From NCBI GenBank assembly GCA_003022435.1, contig PXUA01000004.1, positions 16,697 to 80,696 of the forward strand: 64,000 bases of DNA. The letters run 5' to 3'. Below are positions 1 to 8,891 of the stretch, piece by piece. Position 1 is the stretch's first letter. Each line of letters opens with the position of its first letter. The notes under the pieces were generated by a model. The model was not told the origin of the DNA and ran no database searches. It worked only from the letters and a program-made list of their open reading frames with translations. The translations under genes were made by a program, and so were the position numbers. This DNA is from Bacteroidetes bacterium SW_9_63_38. GTDB lineage: Bacteria; Bacteroidota; Rhodothermia; Rhodothermales; Salinibacteraceae.

Positions 1-202
1 GCTCCAGCTTGAGGTATCTCGATTGCACAACGGACCAGTTGAAGCTGCACCAGGGTGCAGGAGAGCACGGGTGCATGGGAGAGGGAGGAGCTGGAAGCGT
101 GAAGGCCTCGGAGGCATCGAGGCTCTGGATGCGTGGACGCATTGATGTGCGGAGGCTTCGGACGCAGAAGGGCAGTCGGGGCAACGCAGCCAGGCGTCCG
201 GG

Positions 203-365
203 CACGGCAATCGCATCTTGATCTCGGCGGCACACAGGAGGACGATAGGGGCACAGGGGGCTGCCTCCATGCATCCACGCGTCCGTTCATTCCAGGCAGA
301 TCGGCGGCTCAACGGCGATATCGCCTCCTACGTCCCCGGAAGTCTGTCAACATACAATCGTCCTG
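203..365. mobile_element. 163-bp MITE-like repeat, copy 1
   Basis: Non-coding element with imperfect terminal inverted repeats: CACGGCAATCGCATCTTG at 203-220 and CAACATACAATCGTCCTG at 348-365. It is flanked by a near-perfect 10-bp direct repeat (GGCGTCCGGG at 193-202, GGCGTCCGGT at 366-375), as left by a transposition. A second copy of the same length lies at 4797-4959 and a rearranged one near 44513. No transposase of this family is seen in the window, so it is presumably mobilised in trans. The rest of 1-458 holds no gene I can support. Confidence 0.7.
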
Positions 366-458
366 GGCGTCCGGTCCTCCATGCAGAAAGCGGGCGCCTC
401 CGTCAATTTTGTCATTCTCCTGCAAATGAGATCGCAGACCGTGAGGAAGAAGCATTCC

Positions 459-1655
459 TCATCCGGCGGGGTGGCGGTAGCCGCGGAAGAGGAGGTCGTC
501 GCCGACGGTGTCCCACTCGCACTCGGCAAACGTGAGGGCGTCGCTCATCTCGGTGGTGTCGAGGTCGCCGAGGACGGGGATGCCGTCGCCCACCACCTTG
601 GGGGCGACGAAGCAGAAGAAGCGGTCCACGAGGTCCTGCTGGAAGAGGGCGGTGGCGAGGCCGGGGCCGGCCTCTACCAGGAGCGACTGCAGGGGAGCGG
701 CGTCGCGCCCGCCGTCGCTGCCGAGGCGGTTGAGAAGGGCGGGCAGGTTGAGGTGGTCGTCGTCCGTTTCGGGGACGCGGAGGAGGGTGCCGCCCGCCTG
801 TTCGAGAGCGTCGGCGTAGATGGGGCGGTTGTGCGTCGTGCCTACGACGGCAATCGTGTGGTTGGCGTGGTCGTCGGTGAAGAGGGTGCGGTCGGGGGGA
901 AGAGTGCCCTCGCGGTCCAGCACGATTCGTTGCGGCTGGCGCCCCTCTACGTGCCGCACCGTGAGGCGTGGGTCGTCACTGCGGGCCGTGCCGCTGCCCA
1001 CGAGGACGCCGTCGAGCGTCGCCCGCCACTCGTGCACGAGCGTCCGAGAGGCCTCGCCCGAAATCCATTTGCTGTGCCCGGTGCGGGTGGCAATGCGCCC
1101 GTCCAGCGTCTGCGCCACCTTGAGGGTAACGAGGGGGCGGCCCGTGTCGACGTGGTGAAAGAAGGCCTCGTTGAGGCGATGGCAGTCGTGCTCGCAGACG
1201 CCCACCTCCACCTCGACTCCCTGATCGCGCAACTGTCGAATGCCCTCGCCCTGTGCCTTCGGGAAGGGATCGAGCGGGCCGACGACCACGCGCGGCACGT
1301 CCGCCTCCAGAATGCGGGTCGTGCAGGGGGGCGTCTTGCCGTGGTGGCTGCAGGGCTCCAGGGTGACGTAGAGGGTGGCGTCCCGCAGGGCCGCCGCGCC
1401 GTGGGTCTCCCGGGTGGTCCGGAGGGCGTTGACCTCCGCGTGCGGACCGCCGTATTCCTCGTGCGCGCCCTCGCCCAGCACCGTCCCGTCCGGAGCGACG
1501 ACCACGGCCCCTACCATCGGATTGGGGCTGGCCGCTCCGGCGCCGGTCTCAGCCAGCGCCAGCGCCCGCTCCATCCAGTCGGCATGGGTCGTGTCCGCGG
1601 GGGGCGCTACACTTCCTCGATGTAGTCCGGGAGCGACCCGTCCGTCAGCTGCCAT
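459..1655 (-). CDS. ribD: Bifunctional riboflavin biosynthesis deaminase/reductase RibD
   Basis: Catalyses the second and third steps of riboflavin synthesis: deamination of diaminohydroxyphosphoribosylaminopyrimidine, then NADPH-dependent reduction of the ribosyl group. The N-terminal zinc deaminase domain shows HAE (residues 72-74) and PCSHHGKTPPC (101-111), which hold the zinc. The C-terminal half is the RibD_C reductase fold (LKVAQTLDGRIATRTGHSKW, then a late LLVEAGPGLATALF segment). Length (398 aa) is normal or slightly long. The ATG used overlaps the upstream gene's 3' end by 49 bp; an in-frame ATG at residue 28 (MERALALAETG) matches where family members usually begin and may be the true start. 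Translational coupling with the gene upstream is likely. No FMN riboswitch is visible and no other rib gene is nearby. Confidence 0.93.
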   Translation of the reverse strand: MAADGRVAPGLHRGSVAPPADTTHADWMERALALAETGAGAASPNPMVGAVVVAPDGTVLGEGAHEEYGGPHAEVNALRTTRETHGAAALRDATLYVTLEPCSHHGKTPPCTTRILEADVPRVVVGPLDPFPKAQGEGIRQLRDQGVEVEVGVCEHDCHRLNEAFFHHVDTGRPLVTLKVAQTLDGRIATRTGHSKWISGEASRTLVHEWRATLDGVLVGSGTARSDDPRLTVRHVEGRQPQRIVLDREGTLPPDRTLFTDDHANHTIAVVGTTHNRPIYADALEQAGGTLLRVPETDDDHLNLPALLNRLGSDGGRDAAPLQSLLVEAGPGLATALFQQDLVDRFFCFVAPKVVGDGIPVLGDLDTTEMSDALTFAECEWDTVGDDLLFRGYRHPAG

Positions 1656-2305
1656 GTCTCGAAGTAGAACTTGGATTCAGAACGGGCGCGCTGGTAGGGC
1701 AGGACGAACCGGCGGGTGGCGTCGGCCGGGTGGGTCCGAAACGCCTCAACGACGCGTTCGCGCATCGGGGCGCCCGCGAATAGGCTCCAGTCGTGCCCGT
1801 CGTGGGCCGGTTCGGGGAAGAACACCACATGCGCGACGTCGAGCAGGGTGCGGAGGGCCCGAAGTGCTCGGCGACGGGCCTGCCCGGCCACGCCGGTGAT
1901 GGTGTCGTCGGCCACCGCGTCCGCGGCGGTGACGAGCACCGACGTGTTGGACGGTTCCCGAAGCACACGACGGGCGGCGTCCGCGTCCATCGCCTCCACC
2001 CGGCCGTCGGCCGTACAGCGCCCCCACCACGCCCGCCCCAGGGCCTCGACGAGCGGAGCGGCGTACGCCTCCGACTCCCGAAGCGTCGTAAGGCCCACCC
2101 GGTCGTCGGTCCGGTTCGTCCCGGCCAGGTACCCCCGGTAGGCGTCGCGCGTATCGAGCAGCTCCTCCAGCGACACCGACGGATCGTTCGGCAGGTCCGA
2201 TCGCTCCTCGCGACGTCGGGCGTCCGGGTCGTGGTCCGGCGTGACCGGTTCGATCGGCGCGGGCTCCTCGTGGAAGTACTTGAGAACGTCGGGCAGCGTG
2301 CTCAC
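1607..2305 (-). CDS. Hypothetical acidic protein upstream of ribD
   Basis: Unrecognised protein of about 232 aa. I chose a GTG start at 2303-2305 (VSTLPDVLKYFHEEPAP) because the sequence further upstream reads like non-coding DNA; a longer form from 2362 is possible. It has no signal peptide or membrane segment. The middle is rich in Ala, Arg and Asp (LVTAADAVADDTITGVAGQA), and the C-terminus (FVLPYQRARSESKFYFETW) looks conserved rather than random. The stop lies inside the start region of ribD, so the two are probably co-transcribed. Function is unknown and nothing in it suggests a flavin role. Confidence 0.6.
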   Translation of the reverse strand: MSTLPDVLKYFHEEPAPIEPVTPDHDPDARRREERSDLPNDPSVSLEELLDTRDAYRGYLAGTNRTDDRVGLTTLRESEAYAAPLVEALGRAWWGRCTADGRVEAMDADAARRVLREPSNTSVLVTAADAVADDTITGVAGQARRRALRALRTLLDVAHVVFFPEPAHDGHDWSLFAGAPMRERVVEAFRTHPADATRRFVLPYQRARSESKFYFETWQLTDGSLPDYIEEV

Positions 2306-2601
2306 AATCGAACGGTCGTGACTGGGAATGTCGCGTACGCCACACTGGAGACGTATAAGCACGGAGGCGTGGACGCGTCCAGTATGTCATTCGAGTTTTA
2401 CCTTCAGACATCCCTAGAGATGCCGATCGACACTGAATTTCCTGCTATTCTTGCCAAACGCCGGTGGGCCTCCTCATGCTGTTGTGCAGGCGTTCATTCC
2501 TCCACGCGTCCAGAGCCTCCATGCCGTCATGCCCCGAACCAACTGCCCCACTCCGAGCATAGGCAGCACTCCACCGGTTGTCCACTCGCCTCGAATGCAC
2601 C

Positions 2602-3471
2602 ATGCGAACGGTTGTCCTCTCGCTCTGGGTCTGGTTCGCCATCGCGGCTCTCATCGTGTTGTGGCTGCCCGTGATGCTGGTGGCGCGGTTGCTGGACCGC
2701 GATCCCGCCCACTACCGCAGCGGCCTCATGCTGCGCCGGGTAGGACGCGCCATGACCCACGTGAACCCCTTCTGGGACATCGACCTGGAGGGGCCGTTTC
2801 CCGAGAATCCTCGCACCCCGTACGTGGCGGTGAGCAACCACTTCTCGCAGGCCGACCCGCCCATTATTGCCCGCGTGCCGTGGGACATGAAATGGGTGGC
2901 CAAGGCGGCGCTCTTTCGGATCCCAATTGCCGGATGGCTCCTGCGCCTGAGCGGCGACATCTCGGTGGACCGCAGCGACAAACGCAGCCGGGCGCAGGTG
3001 CTGGACACCGCGGCGTCCTATCTGGCGCGCAAGTGCAGCGTCATGTTCTTCCCCGAGGGCACCCGCTCGCGCGACGGTCGCGTGCGACGGTTCTCCGACG
3101 GCGCGTTCCGTCTGGCCATCAAGGAGAACGTACCGGTGCTGCCCATCGCCATCGACGGCACCCACCGGGCGCTCCCGAAACACTCGATCTGGTTCGACCC
3201 CGACGTGGAGGACATCCGCGTCAAGGTGCTCCCCCCCGTTGACACGAGCGACTACACGCTCGACGACGCGCGGGCCCTGCAGCGGACTGTGCGAGCCCGC
3301 ATTGTCGATCAGATTGCGGCGTGGCGGGGCGTCTCTCCCGACGAGGTCGACGCACGTGCCGACACGGACGCCGCCGCTTCCGACTGGCTCGATGCCAGTG
3401 CCGCGCGGGCCGAGGGTGAAGCATCCGTCAAACCGTCGGCGGTGGACGGCTCGACGGAACCGGGCGCCTAA
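2602..3471 (+). CDS. plsC: 1-acyl-glycerol-3-phosphate acyltransferase family protein
   Basis: Transfers an acyl chain to lysophosphatidate or a related acceptor at the inner membrane in phospholipid synthesis. It begins with an N-terminal hydrophobic helix (residues 4-28). The HX4D catalytic motif is NHFSQAD (H80, D85), and the acceptor-binding FFPEGTRS motif follows, then VPVLPIAIDGTHRAL, which is typical of the PlsC fold. The ATG at 2602 places the helix at the very N-terminus; a TTG at 2578 would add eight residues without benefit. The C-terminal 40 residues are a low-complexity Ala/Asp-rich tail. A tRNA gene follows 59 bp downstream. The family also includes ornithine-lipid acyltransferases, so the exact acceptor is open. 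Confidence 0.9.
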   Translation: MRTVVLSLWVWFAIAALIVLWLPVMLVARLLDRDPAHYRSGLMLRRVGRAMTHVNPFWDIDLEGPFPENPRTPYVAVSNHFSQADPPIIARVPWDMKWVAKAALFRIPIAGWLLRLSGDISVDRSDKRSRAQVLDTAASYLARKCSVMFFPEGTRSRDGRVRRFSDGAFRLAIKENVPVLPIAIDGTHRALPKHSIWFDPDVEDIRVKVLPPVDTSDYTLDDARALQRTVRARIVDQIAAWRGVSPDEVDARADTDAAASDWLDASAARAEGEASVKPSAVDGSTEPGA

Positions 3472-3530
3472 CGGACTCATTTCTACAGATCCGATGTCGG
3501 AGAAGCGGCGTCAGGACTGCCATCTGATCT

Positions 3531-3603
3531 TGCCCAGTAGCTCAATCGGCAGAGCGTCCGGCTCTGGACCGGGAGGCTGATGGTTCGAATCCATCCTGGG
3601 CAG
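3531..3603 (+). tRNA. tRNA-Gln (anticodon CTG)
   Basis: Cloverleaf read by eye. The acceptor strands TGCCCAG (3531-3537) and CTGGGCA (3596-3602) pair fully. The D arm is GCTC/GAGC, and the anticodon stem TCCGG/CCGGG encloses the loop CTCTGGA, with anticodon CTG at 3564-3566. The T arm is GATGG-TTCGAAT-CCATC. The discriminator base is G at 3603, and CCA is not encoded in full. Glutamine CAG codons would be read. Confidence 0.93.
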
Positions 3604-3606
3604 CCG

Positions 3607-3641
3607 CGCCCCGTGGCCGCTCGCCGCGGGGCGTTTTTGTT
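3607..3641 (+). terminator. Rho-independent terminator after tRNA-Gln
   Basis: The inverted repeat CGCCCCG (3607-3613) / CGGGGCG (3627-3633) is followed directly by TTTTTGTTT. It sits four bases after the tRNA end, so it terminates the tRNA transcript (and plsC read-through). Confidence 0.85.
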
Positions 3642-3787
3642 TGTGGGCCGTCTTGTTCAGTGTAGGCGGACCGATGCGACGCCCCCCCTCTCCCTCCTCT
3701 CCCGTTTGAAAAGAACGTCCCGACTTCGGACGGGCACATCCAACGCATCGTCTCGTTTCCAAACACCGACGCACGCCGATAGCCTTC

Positions 3788-4631
3788 ATGCTCGACGACT
3801 TACACGACCTCCTCGACCCCGAATACATCGAGCACAACATCTTCCGGGGCCGCAGCATCGACATCGGGTCGGGCAGTGTGTACGGGGGGTAGACGCTCGC
3901 CCAGTCGCTCGTGGCCGCCCAGCGCACGGTCGACGATGATCGCGCGCCCCACTCGATGCACGGCTATTTTATTCCGCCGGGGGACGTGGGTGCACCCATC
4001 GTCTACGAGGTCGACCGCCTGCGTGACGGCAACAGCTTTACCACCCGCCGCATCGTGGCCATCCAGCACGGGCGGCCCATCTTCAACATGGCGGCGTCCC
4101 TCCAGGAACCGGAGGAGGGGGCCGAGCACCAGGCCGAGATGCCGACCGTGCCGGGCCCGGACGACCTGTCCCGCGAGCTGGAGTTGATCCGGGCGGTGGA
4201 GGAGCAGATTCCGGAGGACGTGCGCCCGTTCTATACCCGCGAGCGGCCCATCGAATTCCGGCCCGTCGATCCGTTCGATCCGGAAGACGAAGCCGCCCGC
4301 ACACCACGTCTGGTTCCGCGCCCGCGGCCCGCTGCCGGACGACCGCCTCACGCACCGGAGCGTGCTGGCCTACGCCACGGACTACGGCCTGCTCAGTACG
4401 GCCCTGCGGCCGCACGGCCTCCCGCTCGTGCAGCCGGATCTGCAGCTCGCCACCCTCGACCACGTGCTCTGGTTTCACCGCCCGGTGCGGGCGAACGACT
4501 GGCTGCTCTACGCCACGGACAGCCCCAGTGCCTCCGGCGCCCGCGGCTTCACGCGGGGGCAGCTCTTTGCGCAGGACGGCACCCTCGTGGCGTCGGTGGC
4601 GCAGGAAGGGCTGATGCGGGTGTGGACGTAG
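3788..4631 (+). pseudogene. tesB: Acyl-CoA thioesterase II (TesB), nonsense codon plus frameshift
   Basis: The double-hotdog TesB thioesterase, which hydrolyses acyl-CoA, is recognisable along its whole length: MLDDLHDLLDPEYIEHNIFRG, then HSMHGYFIPPGD, then a C-terminal hotdog with LAYATDYGLL, LDHVLWFHRP and VASVAQEGLMR. These carry the expected Asp, Thr/His and Gln active-site region. The reading frame is broken twice. A TAG at 3890-3892 falls where the family has Gln in the YGGQ motif (CAG to TAG), and an extra base near 4295 in a GCCGCCC run shifts the frame before the second hotdog domain. The product would be a 34-residue peptide unless the TAG is read through. The ATG follows a short AT-poor leader; no partner genes adjoin it. 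Either a true pseudogene or two errors in 850 bp. Confidence 0.85.
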
Positions 4632-4708
4632 GCATCAGACGGAGCCGAACCGGAAACGGGACGGATCGGAGGTGCCCCTGCCCGAACGACCGTGCGTGAT
4701 TGTGTGCA

Positions 4709-4732
4709 CGTTTAAACGTTTAACGTTAAACG
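4709..4732. repeat. Overlapping AT-rich palindromes
   Basis: Two perfect palindromes overlap: CGTTTAAACG (4709-4718) and CGTTTAACGTTAAACG (4717-4732). They lie between the converging tesB remnant and the phoU end. They could be an operator or a weak bidirectional hairpin; there is no clear U-tract. Confidence 0.5.
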
Positions 4733-4796
4733 ATTTGGGCGATAGTTCGTCCTCGACGGAAGAGGGAAGACTCCCTCTGCCGACTATTCAATCCCC

Positions 4797-4959
4797 CAGG
4801 GCAATTGTATCTTGCTCTATGATGAGTACAGTAATGCGGTAGCGCACAGCGTTCTTGCCTCCATGCCTCCAGGCGTCCATTCATTTCAGGCAGGTGGACC
4901 GATGAACGGCAAAAGTGCCTCCGGCTTTTCCGAACGCGTTCCAACATACGATTGCCCTG
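4797..4959. mobile_element. 163-bp MITE-like repeat, copy 2
   Basis: Same family and exactly the same length as 203-365. Terminal inverted repeats are CAGGGCAATTGTATCTTG (4797-4814) and CAACATACGATTGCCCTG (4942-4959), matching at 16 of 18 positions when inverted. A perfect 10-bp target duplication TTCAATCCCC flanks it (4787-4796 and 4960-4969). The interior shares the segments GCCTCCATGC and CGTCCATTCAT with copy 1. Its intact ends and perfect target duplication suggest it is the youngest copy seen. Confidence 0.8.
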
Positions 4960-4996
4960 TTCAATCCCCTCCCGAAGCCCACACGCACAAACGCAC

Positions 4997-5722
4997 CTAC
5001 GCCTCCCGCGCTGACATTTCGCCGGAGCCGGAGGCATCCGCCGCGTCGTCCTCGGCCTCGTCGAGCCTCCCATGCCGGATGTCGCGGCCCTCGACCATGA
5101 AGACGATGCCCTGCGCGATGTTTTTGGCGTGATCGGAGATGCGCTCCAGAGCCTTGTTGACGGTGAGGAGGTGCGAGATCGCTCCGGCGTGGTCGGGATC
5201 GTCCTCGTACATCTCCGTCAGGGTCGAAAACGTCTCGTCGTGAAGGCGGTTCACCTGCAGGTCGCGCGCGATAACCTTGCGGGCCTTCAGGCGGTCGTCG
5301 TCCAGGAACGCGTCCTCGGCCTCCCGGAGCATGGTGCGGGACATGTCGGCCATCTTGGGGAGGTGCGTCCGGTTGAGCAGGCCGGGCGCGTTGGCGAAGT
5401 AGGGGGCGTTACGGGCGAGGTTGCTGCAGTGGTCGCCGATGCGTTCCAGGTCGGTGTTCATTTTGACTGCCATGATGAGCATGCGCAGGTCCACGGCCAC
5501 CGGCGCGTGCAGGGCCAAGATGCGCTCGCACTGCTCGTCGATACGCAGCTCCAGGGCGTCGACGGCGTCATCCCCGGCCCGCACCTGTTCGGACAACTCG
5601 GCGTCGCCCTGCAGGAGCGCGTTCATGGCGTCGGCAAACTGCGCGTCAACGTGGTTTGCCATCTCCGCGATGAGGCCGCGGAGGAGGGCAAGCTCCCGGT
5701 CGAGCGAAGGGCGATTCGACAT
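4997..5722 (-). CDS. phoU: Phosphate signalling regulator PhoU
   Basis: All-alpha cytoplasmic protein that links the Pst transporter to the PhoR/PhoB two-component system and damps Pho signalling when phosphate is plentiful. Two PhoU repeats of three helices are visible, each with the metal-binding E/DxxxD pattern (VKMNTDLERIGDHCSNLARN and VNKALERISDHAKNIAQ). At 241 aa it is of normal size; the C-terminal 20 residues are an acidic Ala/Asp/Glu tail. The ATG at 5720-5722 starts MSNRPSLDREL, a typical PhoU beginning. It is the last gene of the minus-strand pst cluster, 93 bp after pstB. Confidence 0.96.
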   Translation of the reverse strand: MSNRPSLDRELALLRGLIAEMANHVDAQFADAMNALLQGDAELSEQVRAGDDAVDALELRIDEQCERILALHAPVAVDLRMLIMAVKMNTDLERIGDHCSNLARNAPYFANAPGLLNRTHLPKMADMSRTMLREAEDAFLDDDRLKARKVIARDLQVNRLHDETFSTLTEMYEDDPDHAGAISHLLTVNKALERISDHAKNIAQGIVFMVEGRDIRHGRLDEAEDDAADASGSGEMSAREA

Positions 5723-5815
5723 GGCCGGAGAACGAGATGAACAGACAGGAAATGAACAGCGACGGATTCTCCGCCTACGACCCGTCGCGCTACACGGTTC
5801 GCGGAGACGGAGCAA

Positions 5816-6712
5816 TCACCCAAAGCGCCCGGTGACGTACGCCTCGGTTCGGTCCTTCTCGGGACGCGTAAACAGCTCGTCGGTCGGATTCATCTCCACG
5901 AGGCGTCCCATGTACAGGAAGGCGGTCTCGTCGCTGATGCGAGAGGCCTGCTGCATATTGTGAGTGACGATCACAATCGTGTAGTCCTGCTTCAGTTCCG
6001 TGATCGTCTCCTCGACCTTCGAGGTCGCAATCGGATCGAGGGCGCTGGCGGGCTCGTCCATGAGCACCACGTCGGGATGCACCGCCAGTGTGCGGGCGAT
6101 GCAGAGGCGTTGCTGCTGCCCGCCGCTCAGGTTGTACGCCGAGGAGTGCAACTGATCTTTGACCTCGTCCCAGAGGGCTGCCTGCCGCAGGGACCGCTCC
6201 ACAAGGGCATCCATGTCGCCGGTGTATCCGTTCACCTCCGCCCCCCAGGCCACGTTTTTGTAAATGGTCTTGGGGAAGGGATTCGGCTCCTGAAAGACCA
6301 TCCCCACGCGCCGTCGCACCATCACCGGGTCGGTATCCTCGGCGTAAATGTCCTGCCCGTCCACATGGATGCCCCCCTCCAGCACCGTATTCTCGATGAG
6401 CTCATTCATCCGGTTGACGCACCGGAGCAGGGTTGACTTGCCGCAGCCGGACGGGCCAATGAGGGCCGTGACCTGATGGGGGGCAATATCCATCGAGATT
6501 CCCTGCAGGGCATGCGTGTCTCCGTTGTCGTACCAAAAGTCCAGATCCTCAATTTCTACTTTCGGCTGCACGGCGGAGGGCGAAGACTTGGAATTGGGCA
6601 CCGGGGGAGCGTCCTCGTCCGCCGCGCCGTCGGCGCGTCCGTTCTGGAAGGTCGGCTCGTCTACGGACGCGGGCGAAAGGCGCGCGTCGTCGGCGGGGTT
6701 ATCGGTCGACAT
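5816..6712 (-). CDS. pstB: Phosphate ABC transporter ATPase PstB
   Basis: The ATP-hydrolysing subunit of the high-affinity phosphate importer. Walker A is GPSGCGKST (86-94), the signature is LSGGQQQR (195-202), and Walker B with the following residues is [13 protein letters not shown]; the D-loop and the switch His (VIVTHNM) are present. The usual PstB-specific helical stretch around WDEVKDQL is recognisable. The ATG at 6710-6712 gives a protein with a 45-residue acidic, Ser/Pro-rich N-terminal extension not found in E. coli PstB; halophile-type tails of this kind are common. It works with PstA, PstC and PstS, encoded upstream. A 200-bp gap separates it from pstA, so it may have its own promoter. 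Confidence 0.96.
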   Translation of the reverse strand: MSTDNPADDARLSPASVDEPTFQNGRADGAADEDAPPVPNSKSSPSAVQPKVEIEDLDFWYDNGDTHALQGISMDIAPHQVTALIGPSGCGKSTLLRCVNRMNELIENTVLEGGIHVDGQDIYAEDTDPVMVRRRVGMVFQEPNPFPKTIYKNVAWGAEVNGYTGDMDALVERSLRQAALWDEVKDQLHSSAYNLSGGQQQRLCIARTLAVHPDVVLMDEPASALDPIATSKVEETITELKQDYTIVIVTHNMQQASRISDETAFLYMGRLVEMNPTDELFTRPEKDRTEAYVTGRFG

Positions 6713-6912
6713 GGCGGCGGGACAGGTCGGGCGAGGGAGCAAACGGACAAACGAGCGTGGAGAACATCGGGACTTCCGGGCCGCGCTTCATACCGTTTCG
6801 TCCTCCCTTGCCGTCGGCACCGGACGGATTCGGGAAAGGAACAAGGGACGGGACGGTTCTACACTCATCACGGGGCCATCGTGATTCCGAGGCCTGAAAT
6901 GAAAACAGTCTC

Positions 6913-7797
6913 TTAAGCCCCGGCGCGGCGGTCTTCAAAATAGTTGCGCAACAGGATGGCCGACAGGTTCATCGTAAACAGCAGGATCATGAGCACAATA
7001 ATGGCGGCGGCCGCGAGGCTCCGAAACTCGTCCTGCGGCCGTGCCGTCCAGTTAAAAATCTGAATCGGCAAGGCGGTAAACTGATCCATCGCCCCCCGCG
7101 GCAGGAACGGGATGAACGTGAGCGCCCCGACCAGAATGAGGGGCGCCGTCTCCCCGATGGCCCGGCTCGAAGCAAGGATCACACCGGTAAAGATGCCAGG
7201 GGCGGCCATCGGCAGCACGTGACTCCGAATGACCTGCCAGCGGGTGGCCCCCAGCGCGTATGCACTCTCGCGGAGGCCGCTCGGGATGCCGCGCAGCGCC
7301 TCCTGCGTGCTGATGATAATGATGGGCAAAATCAATAGGCTCAGCGTGAGCGCCCCGGCGAGCAGGCTGTTTTCAAAGCCCGCAAAGCGCACGAAAAGCG
7401 CCAGGCCCAGCATGCCGTACACCACCGAGGGGACGCCCGCGAGGTTGGCAATGTTGATCTGAATGAACCGCAGAAACCAGCCGTCCTTCGCGTACTCTTC
7501 GAGGTAGACGGCCGAGGCCACCCCCAGCGGCACGGAGATGAGCGCCGTCAGGCCCATGAGCCACAGCGACCCCACGAGGGCCGACTTGATGCCCGCCTCC
7601 TCCGGATTCCGCGACGGAAAGCGGGTCAGAAACGAGCCGTCGAGCCAACTGATGCCCGTCGTAATCACGTCCACCAGCAGCGTCACGAGCACCACGACCC
7701 CGAAGATGGTGGCCAGAAACAGGACCCCGGCCAGGATCATGCCGAGGCGCTTGCGACGCTTGCGGCGAAGGTTGAACGTCCCGTTCGACGACTCCAT
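6913..7797 (-). CDS. pstA: Phosphate ABC transporter permease PstA
   Basis: Inner-membrane permease subunit. It has a basic N-terminus (NLRRKRRKRLG), then about six hydrophobic helices. The binding-protein-dependent transport motif (EALRGIPSGLRESAYALGAT ... GAAPGIFTGVILASSRAIGET type) docks onto PstB. At 294 aa it is a normal size. It pairs with PstC as a heterodimer. The 100-bp spacer before it contains a short tandem repeat (7824-7868). Confidence 0.95.
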   Translation of the reverse strand: MESSNGTFNLRRKRRKRLGMILAGVLFLATIFGVVVLVTLLVDVITTGISWLDGSFLTRFPSRNPEEAGIKSALVGSLWLMGLTALISVPLGVASAVYLEEYAKDGWFLRFIQINIANLAGVPSVVYGMLGLALFVRFAGFENSLLAGALTLSLLILPIIIISTQEALRGIPSGLRESAYALGATRWQVIRSHVLPMAAPGIFTGVILASSRAIGETAPLILVGALTFIPFLPRGAMDQFTALPIQIFNWTARPQDEFRSLAAAAIIVLMILLFTMNLSAILLRNYFEDRRAGA

Positions 7798-7817
7798 CGG
7801 AGCGTTGGAAGGTTTTT

Positions 7818-7870
7818 ACGTTAGAACGTTGAACGTGAGGACGTTGAACGTGAGGACGTTGAACGTGCAA
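7818..7870. repeat. Short tandem repeat between pstC and pstA
   Basis: A 15-bp unit close to GACGTTGAACGTGAG is repeated about three times, followed by a degenerate relative (ACGTGCAACGCG). Each unit contains the inverted half-sites ACGTT/AACGT, so the array could be an operator or an RNA structure in the pst transcript. It is too short and spacer-less for a CRISPR. Confidence 0.55.
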
Positions 7871-7897
7871 CGCGAAAACGCACAACGCATCAACGAT

Positions 7898-8848
7898 TTA
7901 ATACCGTTCCTGATAGTGCAGCGTGATGCGGTTGGCGATGATGTTCATCACCAGCGTGATCAAAAACAACACCAGCCCTACGGCGAAGATGCTCTGATAC
8001 ACGATTGTGCCCTGCGGGGTATCGCCCTTGCTGACCTGCACGATGAAGGCCGTCATGGTCTGAATGGACTCCGCAGGATTGAGCGTCATCCTGGGCGTGG
8101 CGCCGGCCGCCAGCGTGACAATCATCGTTTCGCCGATGGCTCGGCTGACGGCGAGAATGAAGCTCGCCATGATGCCGCTGAAGGCGGCGGGCACGTCGAC
8201 GCGGACCACCGTCTCGAACTTGGTGGCCCCCAGGGCGTAGGCCGCCTGTCCCAGGCTGTCGGGCACCGCCTGCAGGGCGTCTTCACTCAGGGACGCCACC
8301 ATCGGGATGATCATGATGCCCACCACGATGCCGCCGCTGAGGGCGTTGTACACCCCGAGGCCGGGAATGAACGTCTGCAGCAGCGGCGTCACGAAGGTCA
8401 GCGCAAAGTAGCCGTAGACGACCGTCGGCACGCCGGCCAGCAGCTCCAGCCCGGGCTTCAGGATCTGCCGCATCCACGGCACCGCGTACTCCGAGATGAA
8501 GATGGCACTCGCGAGCCCGATCGGCAGGGCCACCACCGCGGAGATGACCGTCACGAGCACCGTGCCGCTCAGCAGGGCCCAGATCCCGAAGTGCTTGTTC
8601 GCAAACTGCGGGGTCCAGCGCGTGTCCCCGAAAAACTCCGCGAGCGCGACGTTCTGAAAGAACGGGATCGACTCGATGACGAGCACCGCCGCGATCCCGA
8701 TTGTCGTCAGCACGCTCACAAGCGCACACGCCCCGAGCAGGTACTTGATGGCCCGTTCCTTCGGGCTGTTGTACACTTGCTGCGTGAGATCGTCCTGCGG
8801 GCGATCATCCGCAGGAGCATCAAGGGTCGGGGACGGCTCCGTACTCAT
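7898..8848 (-). CDS. pstC: Phosphate ABC transporter permease PstC
   Basis: Second membrane subunit of the phosphate importer. After a 30-residue soluble, acidic N-terminus ([16 protein letters not shown]) come about six membrane segments. The EAA-type cytoplasmic loop, which contacts PstB, is recognisable ([20 protein letters not shown]). PstC family features include [18 protein letters not shown] and [17 protein letters not shown]. At 316 aa it is of ordinary length. It starts 43 bp after the pstS stop, so pstS and pstC are very likely co-transcribed. Confidence 0.95.
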   Translation of the reverse strand: MSTEPSPTLDAPADDRPQDDLTQQVYNSPKERAIKYLLGACALVSVLTTIGIAAVLVIESIPFFQNVALAEFFGDTRWTPQFANKHFGIWALLSGTVLVTVISAVVALPIGLASAIFISEYAVPWMRQILKPGLELLAGVPTVVYGYFALTFVTPLLQTFIPGLGVYNALSGGIVVGIMIIPMVASLSEDALQAVPDSLGQAAYALGATKFETVVRVDVPAAFSGIMASFILAVSRAIGETMIVTLAAGATPRMTLNPAESIQTMTAFIVQVSKGDTPQGTIVYQSIFAVGLVLFLITLVMNIIANRITLHYQERY

Positions 8849-8891
8849 GAGCGGGCTCCGGAGGTCGGCGGAAAACGAGCGAGGAGGAGCG

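Noticed and set aside
381-1625. Long plus-strand ORF opposite ribD
   Set aside because: It is the antisense reading of ribD; composition is Val/Gly/Arg-rich with no motif, while the minus strand shows the full RibD family pattern.
2450-2560. Additional copy of the 163-bp repeat upstream of plsC
   Set aside because: Shares fragments such as GTTCATTC and CACGCGTCC but has neither inverted ends nor target duplication.
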